A stretch of DNA of 64,000 bases from Anaerocolumna sedimenticola (GTDB lineage: Bacteria; Bacillota; Clostridia; Lachnospirales; Lachnospiraceae), in assembly GCF_009931695.1 (NCBI RefSeq), contig NZ_CP048000.1, positions 5,040,501-5,104,500 of the forward strand. The letters are read 5' to 3'. The position numbers were made by a program, and so were the translations under genes. Each line of letters starts with the position of its first letter. The first letter of the stretch is position 1. A model generated the notes under the pieces. That model worked only from the letters and a program-made list of their open reading frames with translations. It ran no database searches and was not told the DNA's origin. This document shows positions 26,712-36,711 of this stretch, one piece after another.

Positions 26712-26793
26712 CGATATTCTCCTTTCATCTGTTTTATGGAAAAGGCTGCCACAACGGCAGCCCCATCCTATACAGTTCATCTAAATAAAAAGA

Positions 26794-28197
26794 TTATTTT
26801 CCTAAGTAACCCTTAACTTCAGCATTTGCCTGATCATTAACAGCAGCCATTGCTTCCTTAGCAGTCATTTCACCGGCCCAGAGTTCGTCAAGTGCCGGAC
26901 TGATTATATCATTGATTTTATTAAAATTCTTAATCGTAGCCACAACAGGTCTTTGTGCCGTACCATCCATCATTGGAGCAACGATTGATTCATAATAGTT
27001 TTTAGGATGTTTATCCGTTATAAAAGACTTGATGTATTCATCCGTATATTCGTTAGCATTTGTAGGCAGCCATAAACCTGATTTATATAAAGGTTCACAA
27101 GCACCTTTAGAAAGTATGTATTTTACAAATTCCCAGGCTGCATCTGCTTTATCCGTATTCATAATACTGATACCGCCATAGGTCATGGTTGTTTTAGCCT
27201 GATCACCCATCTTAGGAAGTGCGGCTACATTGTAATCCACGCCGTCTGCCATCAGAGTTGCATTTGTCCATTGACCGTCAAAAGTCATTGCAACCTTATT
27301 GGTAGTAAGTGCTTCGGAAGCACCTGGCATGGTTTCACTAGCAGTTGGGGTAGGCGCAACATGATAAACATAGGTTAAATCTGCCAACTTTTGTAAAACG
27401 TCAAGTCCTTGTTCAGAGGTATAACCGATTGCAGTACCGTCGGCATTCAGATAATCTCCTCCCTCTGAATAAAGGAAAGGCATAATTCCTGCCCACCATT
27501 TACTGATTGTTACACCATAGGTTTCAATATTGTCGGGATCAAAATCCGGGTCAAGGGCATTTTTGCCATTTTTATCAATAGTTAGTTGCTGTGCAACATG
27601 GACAAAAGTGTCCCAATCCCATGCATCCTTATAGCTGGCCGGCGGTTCTTCCACTCCATATTTCTGGAATAAAGCAGGGTTATAGAACATTGTAATATTT
27701 TCCGAACCGATTCCGTAACCAGCCATATAGTCGTTGGTGAGCATGTATTTAAACTGATCCAGCATACTGTTCTTATCAAAATTCTGATCTTTATTTATAT
27801 AGTCCTGCATATTAAGCACAATACCGTCTTCTGCATAGGTATACATTAAAGTTGCCGCATCCAGCATACATACTTCAGGTACATCGTTTCCGGCAACCAT
27901 CGTTGTTATTTTTGTATCATATTCATCCGGAATGTTCATAACCGTTACATGAATTTTTGACTGTGATTGATTGAATTTCTCAGCAATTTCTTCATAAACT
28001 GCTAAGGTATCACCGCCGTCCCACTCGGTAAATCTTATCTCGGTTACTTCCTTTTTATCTCCCCCATCAGCCGTATTACCGGCCTCAGAACTGCCGTTAT
28101 TCTTACTGTCAGTGGCCTCAGATTTTCCGGAACAGGCGGTAACGCTAAGAACCATAACTGATACTAATAATACACTTACTAGTCGTTTCAATTTCAT
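26794..28197 (-). CDS. Extracellular sugar-binding lipoprotein of ABC transporter
   Basis: 467 aa. Signal peptide with a lipobox (VMVLSVTAC followed by SGKSE); the cysteine near residue 22 would be lipidated. Mature part is a family 1 solute-binding protein: ITEIRFTEWDGG-type beginning, EEIAEKFNQSQ and GYGIGSENITMFYNP. Start taken at ATG 28197 after AAAGGAGATA. Likely captures arabino- or similar oligosaccharides given the GH127 neighbour. Expression is probably controlled by the YesNM pair upstream and the palindrome at 28286-28305. Confidence 0.92.
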   Translation of the reverse strand: MKLKRLVSVLLVSVMVLSVTACSGKSEATDSKNNGSSEAGNTADGGDKKEVTEIRFTEWDGGDTLAVYEEIAEKFNQSQSKIHVTVMNIPDEYDTKITTMVAGNDVPEVCMLDAATLMYTYAEDGIVLNMQDYINKDQNFDKNSMLDQFKYMLTNDYMAGYGIGSENITMFYNPALFQKYGVEEPPASYKDAWDWDTFVHVAQQLTIDKNGKNALDPDFDPDNIETYGVTISKWWAGIMPFLYSEGGDYLNADGTAIGYTSEQGLDVLQKLADLTYVYHVAPTPTASETMPGASEALTTNKVAMTFDGQWTNATLMADGVDYNVAALPKMGDQAKTTMTYGGISIMNTDKADAAWEFVKYILSKGACEPLYKSGLWLPTNANEYTDEYIKSFITDKHPKNYYESIVAPMMDGTAQRPVVATIKNFNKINDIISPALDELWAGEMTAKEAMAAVNDQANAEVKGYLGK

Positions 28198-28285
28198 AAA
28201 ATATCTCCTTTCAATATTCATATCAAATTAACTGACGTCTTATTAACCCGGTAATCAAAGTTTATCATAAGGCCTTGAAGTCTTC

Positions 28286-28305
28286 TATATGAGGATTCTC
28301 ATATA
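28286..28305. promoter_or_regulatory. Palindrome in the binding-protein promoter region
   Basis: TATATGAG-GATT-CTCATATA forms a near-perfect 20-bp dyad about 90 bp upstream of the sugar-binding lipoprotein, a plausible binding site for the AraC-type response regulator or other repressor. Confidence 0.4.
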
Positions 28306-28335
28306 ATAGTACAAATCAAAGTTGTTTTCCTAAAG

Positions 28336-30156
28336 TTAATTCTGACAGGGAATTATCAGCTTAAAAACCGTACCCATTCCCGGTTCTGATTTTATATCAA
28401 CAGAATAATTTTCACCATAGATAAGGGTTAAACGGCGGTATACATTGGATAAACCGATTCTTCCCTCCTGGTTTTTTTGTGTTACATCCTCAAAATTCAT
28501 ATTAACCATTCCTTTACCGTTATCAGAAACTGTAAAAAATATATTTTCTTCCTGTTTTTCCGCGCGAATGCAGAGTATTCCTCCTTTTGTTATTCCCTCA
28601 AATCCATGCAGGATTGCATTTTCAACAACCGGCTGCAGGAAGAATTTTGGAACTTTATAAAGCAACAACTCATCCGGAATCTCTAACTTTGTTTCAAAAA
28701 CCCCTTCAAATCTCTTAGACATTATATTAATATAATTAATTGTCCATTGGATTTCATCGGAAAGAGGTATTTTTTCATATGTATTTTTAAAGGAGTAATG
28801 AAGCATTTCAGATAAACTTACTATTAAATCTGAAGTTTCATAATCCTCATTCATAATAGCCATCATATTAATCGTATTCAACGTGTTATATAAGAAATGA
28901 GGATTAATCTGCATGGTCAGAGCCATTATCTGGGTATCTTTTTCCCTTAATGAGATTTTATAATTTTCATTGATTAACCTTGTAATTTCTGTTTCCATAT
29001 GATTAAAGCTCTGGGTAAGAATTTTAAAGTCTTTACCTCTTGGAACCGGTGTATCCGCACTAAAGTCTCCCGTTGCAACCCGTTTTGCCGCTTTCGTAAG
29101 TACTTCAATGGGTTTACTGATTGTTAAAGATAAAAGAGCTGCAATAATGACTGCCAAAACAAGTAAAATAATGGTCAGCCACATTTGGGAACTCTGCATC
29201 TGCTCTTTTGTAGTCTGAATCACTTCCGACATTGGGATAAGGCAAAAGGAAAACCAATTTCGTTCTTCCAGGGTATCGTAACATAATAAATACTTAACAC
29301 CTTTTATCCAATAGGAAGTATACCCTGAAGAGGGTTTTAATTTAAGAATATCATCGGGTGCTAAGCGGCTGATGGGAAATAACTTATTATCGGAAGAGAT
29401 AATTCTTCCCTCTTCATTCACCACCGCATAGATACTGCCTTTATAATTCACACTGGATTCGTAAAGAGATGCCAATGTACTTTCCAGAACATGTACAACC
29501 AATATCGGCCGTTCCTGATTGCTTTCCATAGCATATAGCTTGCCATTCTGCGAATATTGGAAATTCATCTGTCTGACCATAGTAATCGGGTACTGATATT
29601 TGTAATATTTCTTTTTACTTAAATATTCCGTCTGAAACCACTTACCATAATCGTAACCCGTTATCCAGCACACCTGTCCACCTGCTCCCGCAGCTTTTTC
29701 ATCCAGCTTAAATCTTTTGATTTCACTTATGGTTGGTTTCATGGATGTGTTATTTGCTTCGAATATCCATTTTGAAGTATATAAATATTTCGCGAATATG
29801 GTATCATTTGCTGCAAACTGCTTTCCCAGTACATCAGATATAACCCTCTCCTCCTTTAAGTAATCACTGACCGCAAACTTGTCCATGTTAGAAAAGCAAT
29901 CAAAACAATCTTTGTTATTCAAAAGCAGATAGGAAACTTCCTCAATACGGTTTAAGGTAGTATTAATCAGATTATTGTTTGTTTTTACGATCGACTGTAC
30001 ATTCTGTGATGCTGCTTTCACCATATCATTCTCGTATGTTTTCATTACCTGACTGTATATGACAAAAGAAGGAATAATAGCGAAACATGCCAGTATAATT
30101 CCCAGTTTGGTACGCAGACTCATATACAGAATCCGTTCCATAAGTATTTTTACCAT
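28336..30156 (-). CDS. YesM-type sensor histidine kinase
   Basis: 606 aa. Membrane helix 1 at about 18-36, extracellular sensor region 40-320, helix 2 at 325-346, HAMP near 347-400, phospho-acceptor motif INPHFLYNT (H420), and a GHKL ATPase with DNGKGM and GIGLSNVYRRL-type motifs at the end. Typical of Lachnospiraceae/Paenibacillus sugar loci where the kinase senses the extracellular oligosaccharide, often through the binding protein. Start overlaps the response-regulator end by 7 bp. No terminator separates it from the regulator. Confidence 0.93.
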   Translation of the reverse strand: MVKILMERILYMSLRTKLGIILACFAIIPSFVIYSQVMKTYENDMVKAASQNVQSIVKTNNNLINTTLNRIEEVSYLLLNNKDCFDCFSNMDKFAVSDYLKEERVISDVLGKQFAANDTIFAKYLYTSKWIFEANNTSMKPTISEIKRFKLDEKAAGAGGQVCWITGYDYGKWFQTEYLSKKKYYKYQYPITMVRQMNFQYSQNGKLYAMESNQERPILVVHVLESTLASLYESSVNYKGSIYAVVNEEGRIISSDNKLFPISRLAPDDILKLKPSSGYTSYWIKGVKYLLCYDTLEERNWFSFCLIPMSEVIQTTKEQMQSSQMWLTIILLVLAVIIAALLSLTISKPIEVLTKAAKRVATGDFSADTPVPRGKDFKILTQSFNHMETEITRLINENYKISLREKDTQIMALTMQINPHFLYNTLNTINMMAIMNEDYETSDLIVSLSEMLHYSFKNTYEKIPLSDEIQWTINYINIMSKRFEGVFETKLEIPDELLLYKVPKFFLQPVVENAILHGFEGITKGGILCIRAEKQEENIFFTVSDNGKGMVNMNFEDVTQKNQEGRIGLSNVYRRLTLIYGENYSVDIKSEPGMGTVFKLIIPCQN

Positions 30157-31754
30157 TTTTTATGAGCCTTTCTGTATTGTTCAGGTGAAATATGATATTC
30201 CCTCCGGAACATCCTATTAAAATAATTGCTGTCATTAAACCCACATCTTAAAGCAATATCCTGTATTTTATCATTGGTATCCATCAATAAGCTGGAGGCT
30301 AATTCCATTCTTAATTTTAATACAAAAACACTATAGGGCAGTCCTTCTTTCTCTTTTAACTTTCCGGATAAATAATTCGGATGAAAATGCACATATTCCG
30401 CTACCTTTTGCAGTGACAAATCACTGTCCAGGTGAGTTTTAATATAATTTATACATTCATCTACAGCATCGTTCTGAGTGGATTGTTGAAGAGAATATCG
30501 TATGGCCTGGCCCAATAACTGTTTTGAGATCTCAAACAGCTGATCAAAGGAATCACACTCCGCATACATCTGATAGGATTGATTCAATAGCTGATCATAC
30601 CGTTCCTGAATAATTTTATTCTCTAATTCTTTTAAGATTAACACAGCCATGGAAGACACCCGATGCTTTATTTTATTAGGATAACATCTGGATTCATTGG
30701 ATAATGCTGCTTTCAAATCGTCTATTATATTGTAAACTTGCTTAATATCAGAACCACGTATCGCACGATGCAGTTGATTTTCAAAAGTAACCATGGATTT
30801 TGTGGGAATATCCATAATGGTATACATCTTATCAAATGAAAATACCCCTCCCCCGGTTTCATAGAAGTAAAATGCCAGCATCTCCTCAGCTTGGGTTAAA
30901 GCTTCTGCTGCCGATACTGCCAGGTTTAGTTTTGTATTAGATAACCCTGCCCAGAAAATTATATTATCCTGCTGTAATTGTTCCAAACAATATTCCAGCT
31001 TTTGGGATACTTCCATGGCTGTTTCTTTTGGGAGCAATAAGGCTACCTTATGTACTGATTTTTCAAAATCATTAGACTGTGGTATTAGAAACATATGAGG
31101 AAATAAAAAGGATATATGCTCCATTAATATGCTTTCTTGCTGTTTGGTTAATTGGTTTGGCGTATTATTTGAATTCACAGCTTCCCCTCTCCACCTGATA
31201 AGAGCGACAGTACCGAATTCCTGTAATATGCGATACTTTTCTTCGTTTAATTTTAAAGGATCCACACTTCCCTCTAAAACACTCTGTAAAAATATATGTT
31301 CTTCCTGTTTTTTAGCTTTATTTGCTAAAAGCTGATATTGATTTAAGCTTTTTTCATTTTCAAATTCCTTTTGAATCTCTGTTTGGACTTTTTGCAAAAG
31401 CTTTTGCACCTCAGATACACGAAAAGGCTTTATCAGGTATTCAACGACCTTATATTTTATTGCATTCTGAGCATATTCAAATTCCTGATAAGCACTGATT
31501 AATATCATCTTCGTTCTCGGAAATTCATGATATATCTTTTTGATCAGTTCCATCCCACCCATTACCGGCATTCGAATATCCGTCAATACAATATCCACAG
31601 GTTTATCCTTCAAAATGTCATATACCTCTTTCCCGTTACTGCATGAGATAACCTCAAAAGACGGATATAGTTTGTGGATAATTTCCGTTAGAACATTACG
31701 CTGCATTGTCTCATCATCTGCTACTATAACTCTTAGCTGTGCCTCATTCATCAT
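30150..31754 (-). CDS. YesN-type response regulator, REC plus AraC DNA-binding domain
   Basis: 534 aa. Receiver domain 1-125 with phospho-acceptor D59 (DIVLTDIRMPVMGG) and the conserved lysine in LIKPF; a long middle region (130-420); AraC-type helix-turn-helix at the C-terminus (LSLQKVAEYVHFHPNYLSGKL, DIALRCGFNDSNYFNRMFRREYHISPEQYR). Start at ATG 31754, preceded by GAAGGAG. First gene of the yesNM pair, probably activating the downstream importer and GH127. The gap 31755-32021 upstream shows no other feature. Confidence 0.92.
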   Translation of the reverse strand: MMNEAQLRVIVADDETMQRNVLTEIIHKLYPSFEVISCSNGKEVYDILKDKPVDIVLTDIRMPVMGGMELIKKIYHEFPRTKMILISAYQEFEYAQNAIKYKVVEYLIKPFRVSEVQKLLQKVQTEIQKEFENEKSLNQYQLLANKAKKQEEHIFLQSVLEGSVDPLKLNEEKYRILQEFGTVALIRWRGEAVNSNNTPNQLTKQQESILMEHISFLFPHMFLIPQSNDFEKSVHKVALLLPKETAMEVSQKLEYCLEQLQQDNIIFWAGLSNTKLNLAVSAAEALTQAEEMLAFYFYETGGGVFSFDKMYTIMDIPTKSMVTFENQLHRAIRGSDIKQVYNIIDDLKAALSNESRCYPNKIKHRVSSMAVLILKELENKIIQERYDQLLNQSYQMYAECDSFDQLFEISKQLLGQAIRYSLQQSTQNDAVDECINYIKTHLDSDLSLQKVAEYVHFHPNYLSGKLKEKEGLPYSVFVLKLRMELASSLLMDTNDKIQDIALRCGFNDSNYFNRMFRREYHISPEQYRKAHKKW

Positions 31755-32021
31755 AATTAAATCTCCTTCAAAAATCCCATTCTCCACTTTGTAAATAAAT
31801 CTCTTTTTCTATTTTCCTTATTGTTTACATTTTATATTGAATCTTGGCCATTTTTCATTAACATTATAAATATTGAATAAATGAATAGCAAGTATTATAA
31901 CAAATTTATATACGCTCACCGCTCATACTTAATTATAAATGGGCAATAGAAAACTACTTATTTTATGAATTCCTATCAAGCTTCGCAGTAACCTAAATGA
32001 TCTGAGTGTGAAAAGGTAAGG

Positions 32022-32063
32022 TAAAAAAAGAAATCTGATAAACAAAAATGTAAATCAGATTTC
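32022..32063 (-). terminator. Terminator after the Dus gene
   Basis: GAAATCTGA / TCAGATTTC stem followed by TTTTTTT on the minus strand. The arms closely resemble those of the 19720 terminator. Confidence 0.85.
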
Positions 32064-32070
32064 CCCCAAA

Positions 32071-33027
32071 TCAGAATTCCACCTTATAATCCTCTATAAT
32101 GTCCTGCTCTTTGAACAAGCTTGAAACAGCTTCCTCATAATCCTGTAACCTTTCGGATTTTTTTATTTTTTTAGCGTATTTTATATTATTCGGAAACATT
32201 GTAATCATATAAAACCATATTTCTTTCATTTTAAACAGCACATTCCTGTCTCCAAAAAGTATACGTTTATAATCTTCATAAATTTTATCATGAAAGTCTT
32301 TTAATATTTTATTATCCAATCTGCCACTGCCTGTAATCTTCCCGGTTAAACAGGGATTTACTAATAACCCTCTCCCAAACATGAAAGTATCAATATCAGG
32401 AAAATCCCTGGCAAATGTCTTAACATCATTGACAGTAAATAAATTACCGTTATAACATAACGGATTTTTACTTAAATTTATGGCGTCTTTAAATATTTTA
32501 AGATTTGGTTTATTTTTATAAAAATCAGTCTGCACTCTGGGATGGATAATAAGCTCTTCCATGGGATATTGGTTAAATATTTCTATCAATTCGTAAAACT
32601 CATCCGGATTATCTTTACCGATTCTTGTTTTTACAGAGATCTTTGTGATGGACAAAGAAAAAATTTCATCTAAAAATTTATTCAGTTCTTCTTTTTTAGC
32701 TAGAAATCCGGCGCCCTTGCCTTTCGAAACAACTGTTCCGGAAGGACATCCCAGATTTAAATTAATTTCATTATAACCAAGCTCTTTCAACTTCGTAGAA
32801 GTATTAATAAAATCCTTAGCTTTATTGGTTAATATTTGCGGTACCAAAACCAACCCCTGGTTATTCTCAGGTAAAATATCTTTAATTTCCCGGCTTTTAA
32901 ATTTATCATTCTGATTTGGTACAATAAAAGGTGAAAAATATTTATCTATATGACCGAAATATTCTTGATGTGCATTTCTATAGATATATCCGGTCAGGCC
33001 TTCCATAGGAGCAAAATAAAATTTCAT
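32071..33027 (-). CDS. dus: tRNA-dihydrouridine synthase family protein
   Basis: 318 aa FMN-dependent TIM barrel that reduces uridine in tRNA D-loops. Start at ATG 33027 giving MKFYFAPMEGLTGY; the conserved catalytic cysteine lies in LNLGCPSGTVVSKGKGAGF near 90, with RIGKDN near 135 and HPRVQTDFYKNKP near 165 contacting FMN and RNA. Closest in pattern to DusB/DusC; the exact U position cannot be inferred. Its own terminator lies directly downstream. Weak ribosome site. Confidence 0.9.
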   Translation of the reverse strand: MKFYFAPMEGLTGYIYRNAHQEYFGHIDKYFSPFIVPNQNDKFKSREIKDILPENNQGLVLVPQILTNKAKDFINTSTKLKELGYNEINLNLGCPSGTVVSKGKGAGFLAKKEELNKFLDEIFSLSITKISVKTRIGKDNPDEFYELIEIFNQYPMEELIIHPRVQTDFYKNKPNLKIFKDAINLSKNPLCYNGNLFTVNDVKTFARDFPDIDTFMFGRGLLVNPCLTGKITGSGRLDNKILKDFHDKIYEDYKRILFGDRNVLFKMKEIWFYMITMFPNNIKYAKKIKKSERLQDYEEAVSSLFKEQDIIEDYKVEF

Positions 33028-33070
33028 TTTAATACCTATTGCATAACACATCTGCTCACAGATGTGTTAC

Positions 33071-33192
33071 TGCCACAAATAAAAGTGTGAGAATCTTATA
33101 GTGGCATTCCTTCCTTTAAGTATATTTTCTTTCACTTTAACGCCCATGCTTTTTGGGCATAAATTCTGAAGAATAGCTGTTTCTGCTATTCT
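33071..33192. other. Intergenic stem-loops between Dus and GH3
   Basis: The 33028-33456 stretch holds no gene. It contains TGCCAC/GTGGCA arms (33071-33106), a GCCCA/TGGGC hairpin near 33142, a perfect AGAATAGC/GCTATTCT hairpin (33170-33192) and the terminator at 33388-33434. Confidence 0.5.
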
Positions 33193-33387
33193 TTATATTA
33201 TAACAAAGATATATTAACTTCTTTTTATTTTTTTTGCAAATAAAATCGCTCTCTTATAAAATATTTTTCGGTGGAAATACTCTTGCTAAGAAATGAATCA
33301 ACTTTACATCAAAAGTTGGTTCTGACACATTGCGAAACTCTAGTGTTTTTTGAATATAATTTTTAATAAATTCTATTGTAATAATCA

Positions 33388-33434
33388 GGGCTGTTACAAA
33401 CTATAGTTAATTAACCTATAGATTACAACAGCCC
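33388..33434. terminator. GGGCTGTT-type inverted repeat after GH3
   Basis: GGGCTGTT...CTATAG pairs with CTATAG...AACAGCCC over about 19 bp with small gaps. It lies 23 bp after the GH3 stop and is a member of the recurring hairpin family. Confidence 0.7.
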
Positions 33435-33456
33435 CTTTAAACCGATAAAAAATTTA

Positions 33457-35730
33457 TTATTCCTGCTTATTTAATTCATCCACTATTTTTAGGAGGTCTT
33501 CCATGGATACGGATCCGTTTCCAAAGCTTATCATACCACGGATCGGCATAAATTTCATCATCGCCATCATCATTTCCTGGGAAATTGCTTTCGAAGCAGC
33601 TGAATTGTCCTCCTCTGAACGGGCAGAGAATAATACACTGCCTTTCATCAGTTCATTGATATACTGTTTTGCTTTAGGGTCTTCCATGATATCCCCGATT
33701 GTAGAATCCAGGGTATAAACAAATGGAAGTTTAACGGTTGATTCCACCCTGATATCCTTGGTACATACAATGTCCCTTGAGGATTTCCCTATCATAATCC
33801 TAAAGTCTCCTGTTTCTACATGCCAATCATGAATCCGGGTATTCCAGTAAGCAAATGCCCTCTTACCTAATTCAAATACCACTGTCTTGGTTTCACCCGG
33901 CTGTACTTTGGCAAATTCCCTTAATTCTTTCACAGGACGGATAACCGTACTCTCAAGATCGGAAACATATAGCTGTACCACTTCTTTTCCTGCCATGGAA
34001 CCGGCATTGATCACATCAACGGTAACTTTCACCGTTTCTTTATCCGTTATATTCTTTTTACTTATGGTCAGATTGGAATATGTAAAAGTCGTATAACTTA
34101 AGCCATACCCAAACGGAAAAAGTACGTCCATTTTCTTCTTATCATAATAACGGTATCCTACAAAAACTCCCTCTCTGTATTCCACTTTATCCTTTTCTCC
34201 AATATAAAACAGGTAGGACGGATTGTCTTCCAGCTTAAGAGGAAATGTCTCAGGAAGTTTTGCACTTGGGTTTACCTTTCCGAATAAAATATCCACACAG
34301 GCTCCGCCTACGGCCTGACCGCTAAGATATGCTTCTACAATACCCTTTACATCATTTACCCAGGGCATCTCTACAGGGGAACCGTTATGCAGTACCACCA
34401 CGGTATTCGGCTGAACAATTGCAACCCTCTTTATTAATTCGTTCTGGCAGTCCGGCATTCTCATATGGCTTCGGTCAAAACCCTCTGATTCAAAGGCATC
34501 CGGAAGCCCGGCAAAGATTACGGCTGCCTTTGCTTTTTTAGCAGCCGCAACTGCTTCTTCTATCAGCTTTTCATCTAGTTCATCTTTATAATCAAAAAAG
34601 CCCTGTGCGAAAGTTACATTTGGCATATCCGCTACCGCATCACAGGCAGAAGTTATTTTAAAGCTGTTGATATGAGAGCTTCCTCCGCCCTGGTAACGCG
34701 GTTCTTTCGCATATTTACCGATAAACACAATGTTATCTTTTTCATCTAACGGTAAAATATTTTCATTCTTTAATAATACAATGGTTTCCTGTGCAATTTT
34801 TCTGGCTTTTTCATGATCATTTTCACGGTCAAATACAGCCTTTGTATCACGGTTTTCCTTATACCGGTAAACCTTATCCAGTATTCTCTCACAAGCCCGG
34901 TCGACAATCGACTCCTTTATTGTTTTATTCTTTACAGCTTCTACAATTAACCGGTCATTAATTCCTGCGGATGATGGCATCTCCAGATCCAGTCCGGCTG
35001 CAAGGTCCCTAACACGTGCATTTACAGCACCCCAGTCACTCATTACATATCCGTCAAACCCCCACTCATTACGCAGGACTTTCGTTAAATATGTTTCATT
35101 CTCAGCGGCATATACACCGTTTATTTTGTTGTAGGAACACATAACGGTCCATGGTTTCTGCTTTGTTACTGCTCCCTCAAATGCTGCCAGATAAATCTCC
35201 CGCAGGGTTCTTTCATCCACCTCGGAGGAAGATGACATTCTTCTGGTCTCCTGGTTATTAGCCAGAAAATGTTTGATACTCGTACCGACATTCTTACTTT
35301 GGACTCCTTTAATTAAAGCACCTGCCATTTCCGTTGCTACATAAGGGTCCTCGGAATAGTACTCAAAATTTCTTCCGCATAAGGGGGAACGTTTAATGTT
35401 TACAGCCGGTCCTAAAATAACGCTTACCCCTTCGGCCTGACATTCATTTCCCAGAGTTTCTCCCATCTCCTGGATCAACTCACGGTTAAAGGAAGCCGCT
35501 GTTCCGCAGCCTGCCGGAAAACACACTGCCTTAATACTGTCATTGATTCCAAGATGATCCCCTTCGTCTGCCTGCTTTCTAAGTCCATGAGGGCCGTCCG
35601 ATACCATAACAGCAGGAATTCCAAGCCTTTCCACCGCTTTCGTATGCCAGAAGTCCGCACCGGAACACAGGGATGCCTTTTCTTCCAAGGTCATTTGAGA
35701 AATCAGTTCTCTGATTTTTTCAATTGTCAT
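33457..35730 (-). CDS. Glycoside hydrolase family 3 (beta-glucosidase/xylosidase type)
   Basis: 757 aa, no signal peptide, cytosolic. N-terminal TIM barrel with substrate-binding KHFLANNQ (153-160) and nucleophile D232 (GYVMSDWGAVN); C-terminal alpha/beta sandwich with GSSHINSF and an FnIII-like domain near 570-650 (GYRYYDKKKMDVLFPFGYGLSYTTF precedes it). Hydrolyses beta-linked gluco- or xylo-oligosaccharides. Monocistronic. The last about 60 residues extend beyond the usual core. Confidence 0.92.
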   Translation of the reverse strand: MTIEKIRELISQMTLEEKASLCSGADFWHTKAVERLGIPAVMVSDGPHGLRKQADEGDHLGINDSIKAVCFPAGCGTAASFNRELIQEMGETLGNECQAEGVSVILGPAVNIKRSPLCGRNFEYYSEDPYVATEMAGALIKGVQSKNVGTSIKHFLANNQETRRMSSSSEVDERTLREIYLAAFEGAVTKQKPWTVMCSYNKINGVYAAENETYLTKVLRNEWGFDGYVMSDWGAVNARVRDLAAGLDLEMPSSAGINDRLIVEAVKNKTIKESIVDRACERILDKVYRYKENRDTKAVFDRENDHEKARKIAQETIVLLKNENILPLDEKDNIVFIGKYAKEPRYQGGGSSHINSFKITSACDAVADMPNVTFAQGFFDYKDELDEKLIEEAVAAAKKAKAAVIFAGLPDAFESEGFDRSHMRMPDCQNELIKRVAIVQPNTVVVLHNGSPVEMPWVNDVKGIVEAYLSGQAVGGACVDILFGKVNPSAKLPETFPLKLEDNPSYLFYIGEKDKVEYREGVFVGYRYYDKKKMDVLFPFGYGLSYTTFTYSNLTISKKNITDKETVKVTVDVINAGSMAGKEVVQLYVSDLESTVIRPVKELREFAKVQPGETKTVVFELGKRAFAYWNTRIHDWHVETGDFRIMIGKSSRDIVCTKDIRVESTVKLPFVYTLDSTIGDIMEDPKAKQYINELMKGSVLFSARSEEDNSAASKAISQEMMMAMMKFMPIRGMISFGNGSVSMEDLLKIVDELNKQE

Positions 35731-35856
35731 ATTATCAACTCCTTTATTAAATTTTAAAATATGTTAACATAAAGTTATTCAAAGCATCTGCCTTTTATAA
35801 ATGAAATATTATTTATACCTCTTGCAATAACCATTTGACATTCCTGAAATAATTAG

Positions 35857-36354
35857 TTATTTTTGAATTTCAAGCAGCATGATATAATCCTCTTCCTGCT
35901 CATTAACAATACGAAAGCCCAGATTTTGATAAAGCTTGAAAGCATAATTTTTCTTAGATACACTTAATGAGGCTTTTTTATAACCTTTCTCCAAAAGATA
36001 CTGAATCATTTTGTTCATTAAGGCCGTACCGATACCCTGATTGCGGTATTCTTTCAATAATGAAATCGAAAATTCAGGTGTTTCCGGATTTATGTATCCA
36101 TAACCTTTAATCGGACCAGATAAAATTCTTACCCAAACCGCACCTGCAATTTTACCTGTTACTTCAGCTACCAGGCAATAATCATCTTCTTTACCAAAAT
36201 CCTCAATATAGATTTTAATCTCAGGCCTCTGAATGATCTCTCTTGGTAAAAGATTATTTTCATCCGGTTGAAAAATTGCTTCGTATAACATATCATCCAA
36301 AATATTTTTTTCGTCGGACCGCATTTCTCTTATCTGATATATTTCTTGGCTCAT
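35857..36354 (-). CDS. GNAT-family N-acetyltransferase
   Basis: 165 aa. Acetyl-CoA site LLKEYRNQGIGTALMNKM near 103-120, followed by ASLSVSKKNYAFKLYQNLGFRIV. Transfers an acetyl group to an amine; substrate unknown. ATG follows GGGAGG. Monocistronic. Confidence 0.9.
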   Translation of the reverse strand: MSQEIYQIREMRSDEKNILDDMLYEAIFQPDENNLLPREIIQRPEIKIYIEDFGKEDDYCLVAEVTGKIAGAVWVRILSGPIKGYGYINPETPEFSISLLKEYRNQGIGTALMNKMIQYLLEKGYKKASLSVSKKNYAFKLYQNLGFRIVNEQEEDYIMLLEIQK

Positions 36355-36543
36355 TACAAACCTCCCGTTAATCCTTTAACCCCAAAATAAATATATTTAT
36401 TGCTCTATTCTTATATACAAATATTAACAGATATCCTGCTGATACGGCAAGAACTTTTTCTTCCAGACTTATAATAATTATATCTTTCCAATATAGAAAA
36501 TATTTTTCAAGCTTTACCCCCAACACTATTTTATAAAGCAACT

Positions 36544-36630
36544 TTAACCGGAAGAAACACGCTTTACGAGTTTCTCCGGTGCACGTTCGAATTATTGCAA
36601 ACAAGCTTGCTAATTCTCACTTTGCTTTCG
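36544..36630 (-). repeat. Dispersed ~90-bp repeat, copy B
   Basis: Reverse complement of 2036-2128 with a short internal deletion and few substitutions. The rest of 36355-36711 contains the rph terminator and no convincing gene. Confidence 0.7.
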
Positions 36631-36641
36631 CGTAAATATAA

Positions 36642-36675
36642 AAGAATGAAGAGAATTATTTTTCTCTCCATTCTT
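36642..36675 (-). terminator. Terminator after rph
   Basis: Fourteen-bp stem AAGAATGGAGAGAA / TTCTCTTCATTCTT (one mismatch) followed by TTATAT on the minus strand. Confidence 0.75.
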
Positions 36676-36711
36676 CTTTAACAGCTACGTGTAGGATAAA
36701 AGTTAAGTGTC

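Noticed and set aside
36368..36604. 78-residue minus-strand ORF beside the rph terminator
   Set aside because: It overlaps repeat copy B, has no ribosome site, and its composition looks random; treated as spurious.
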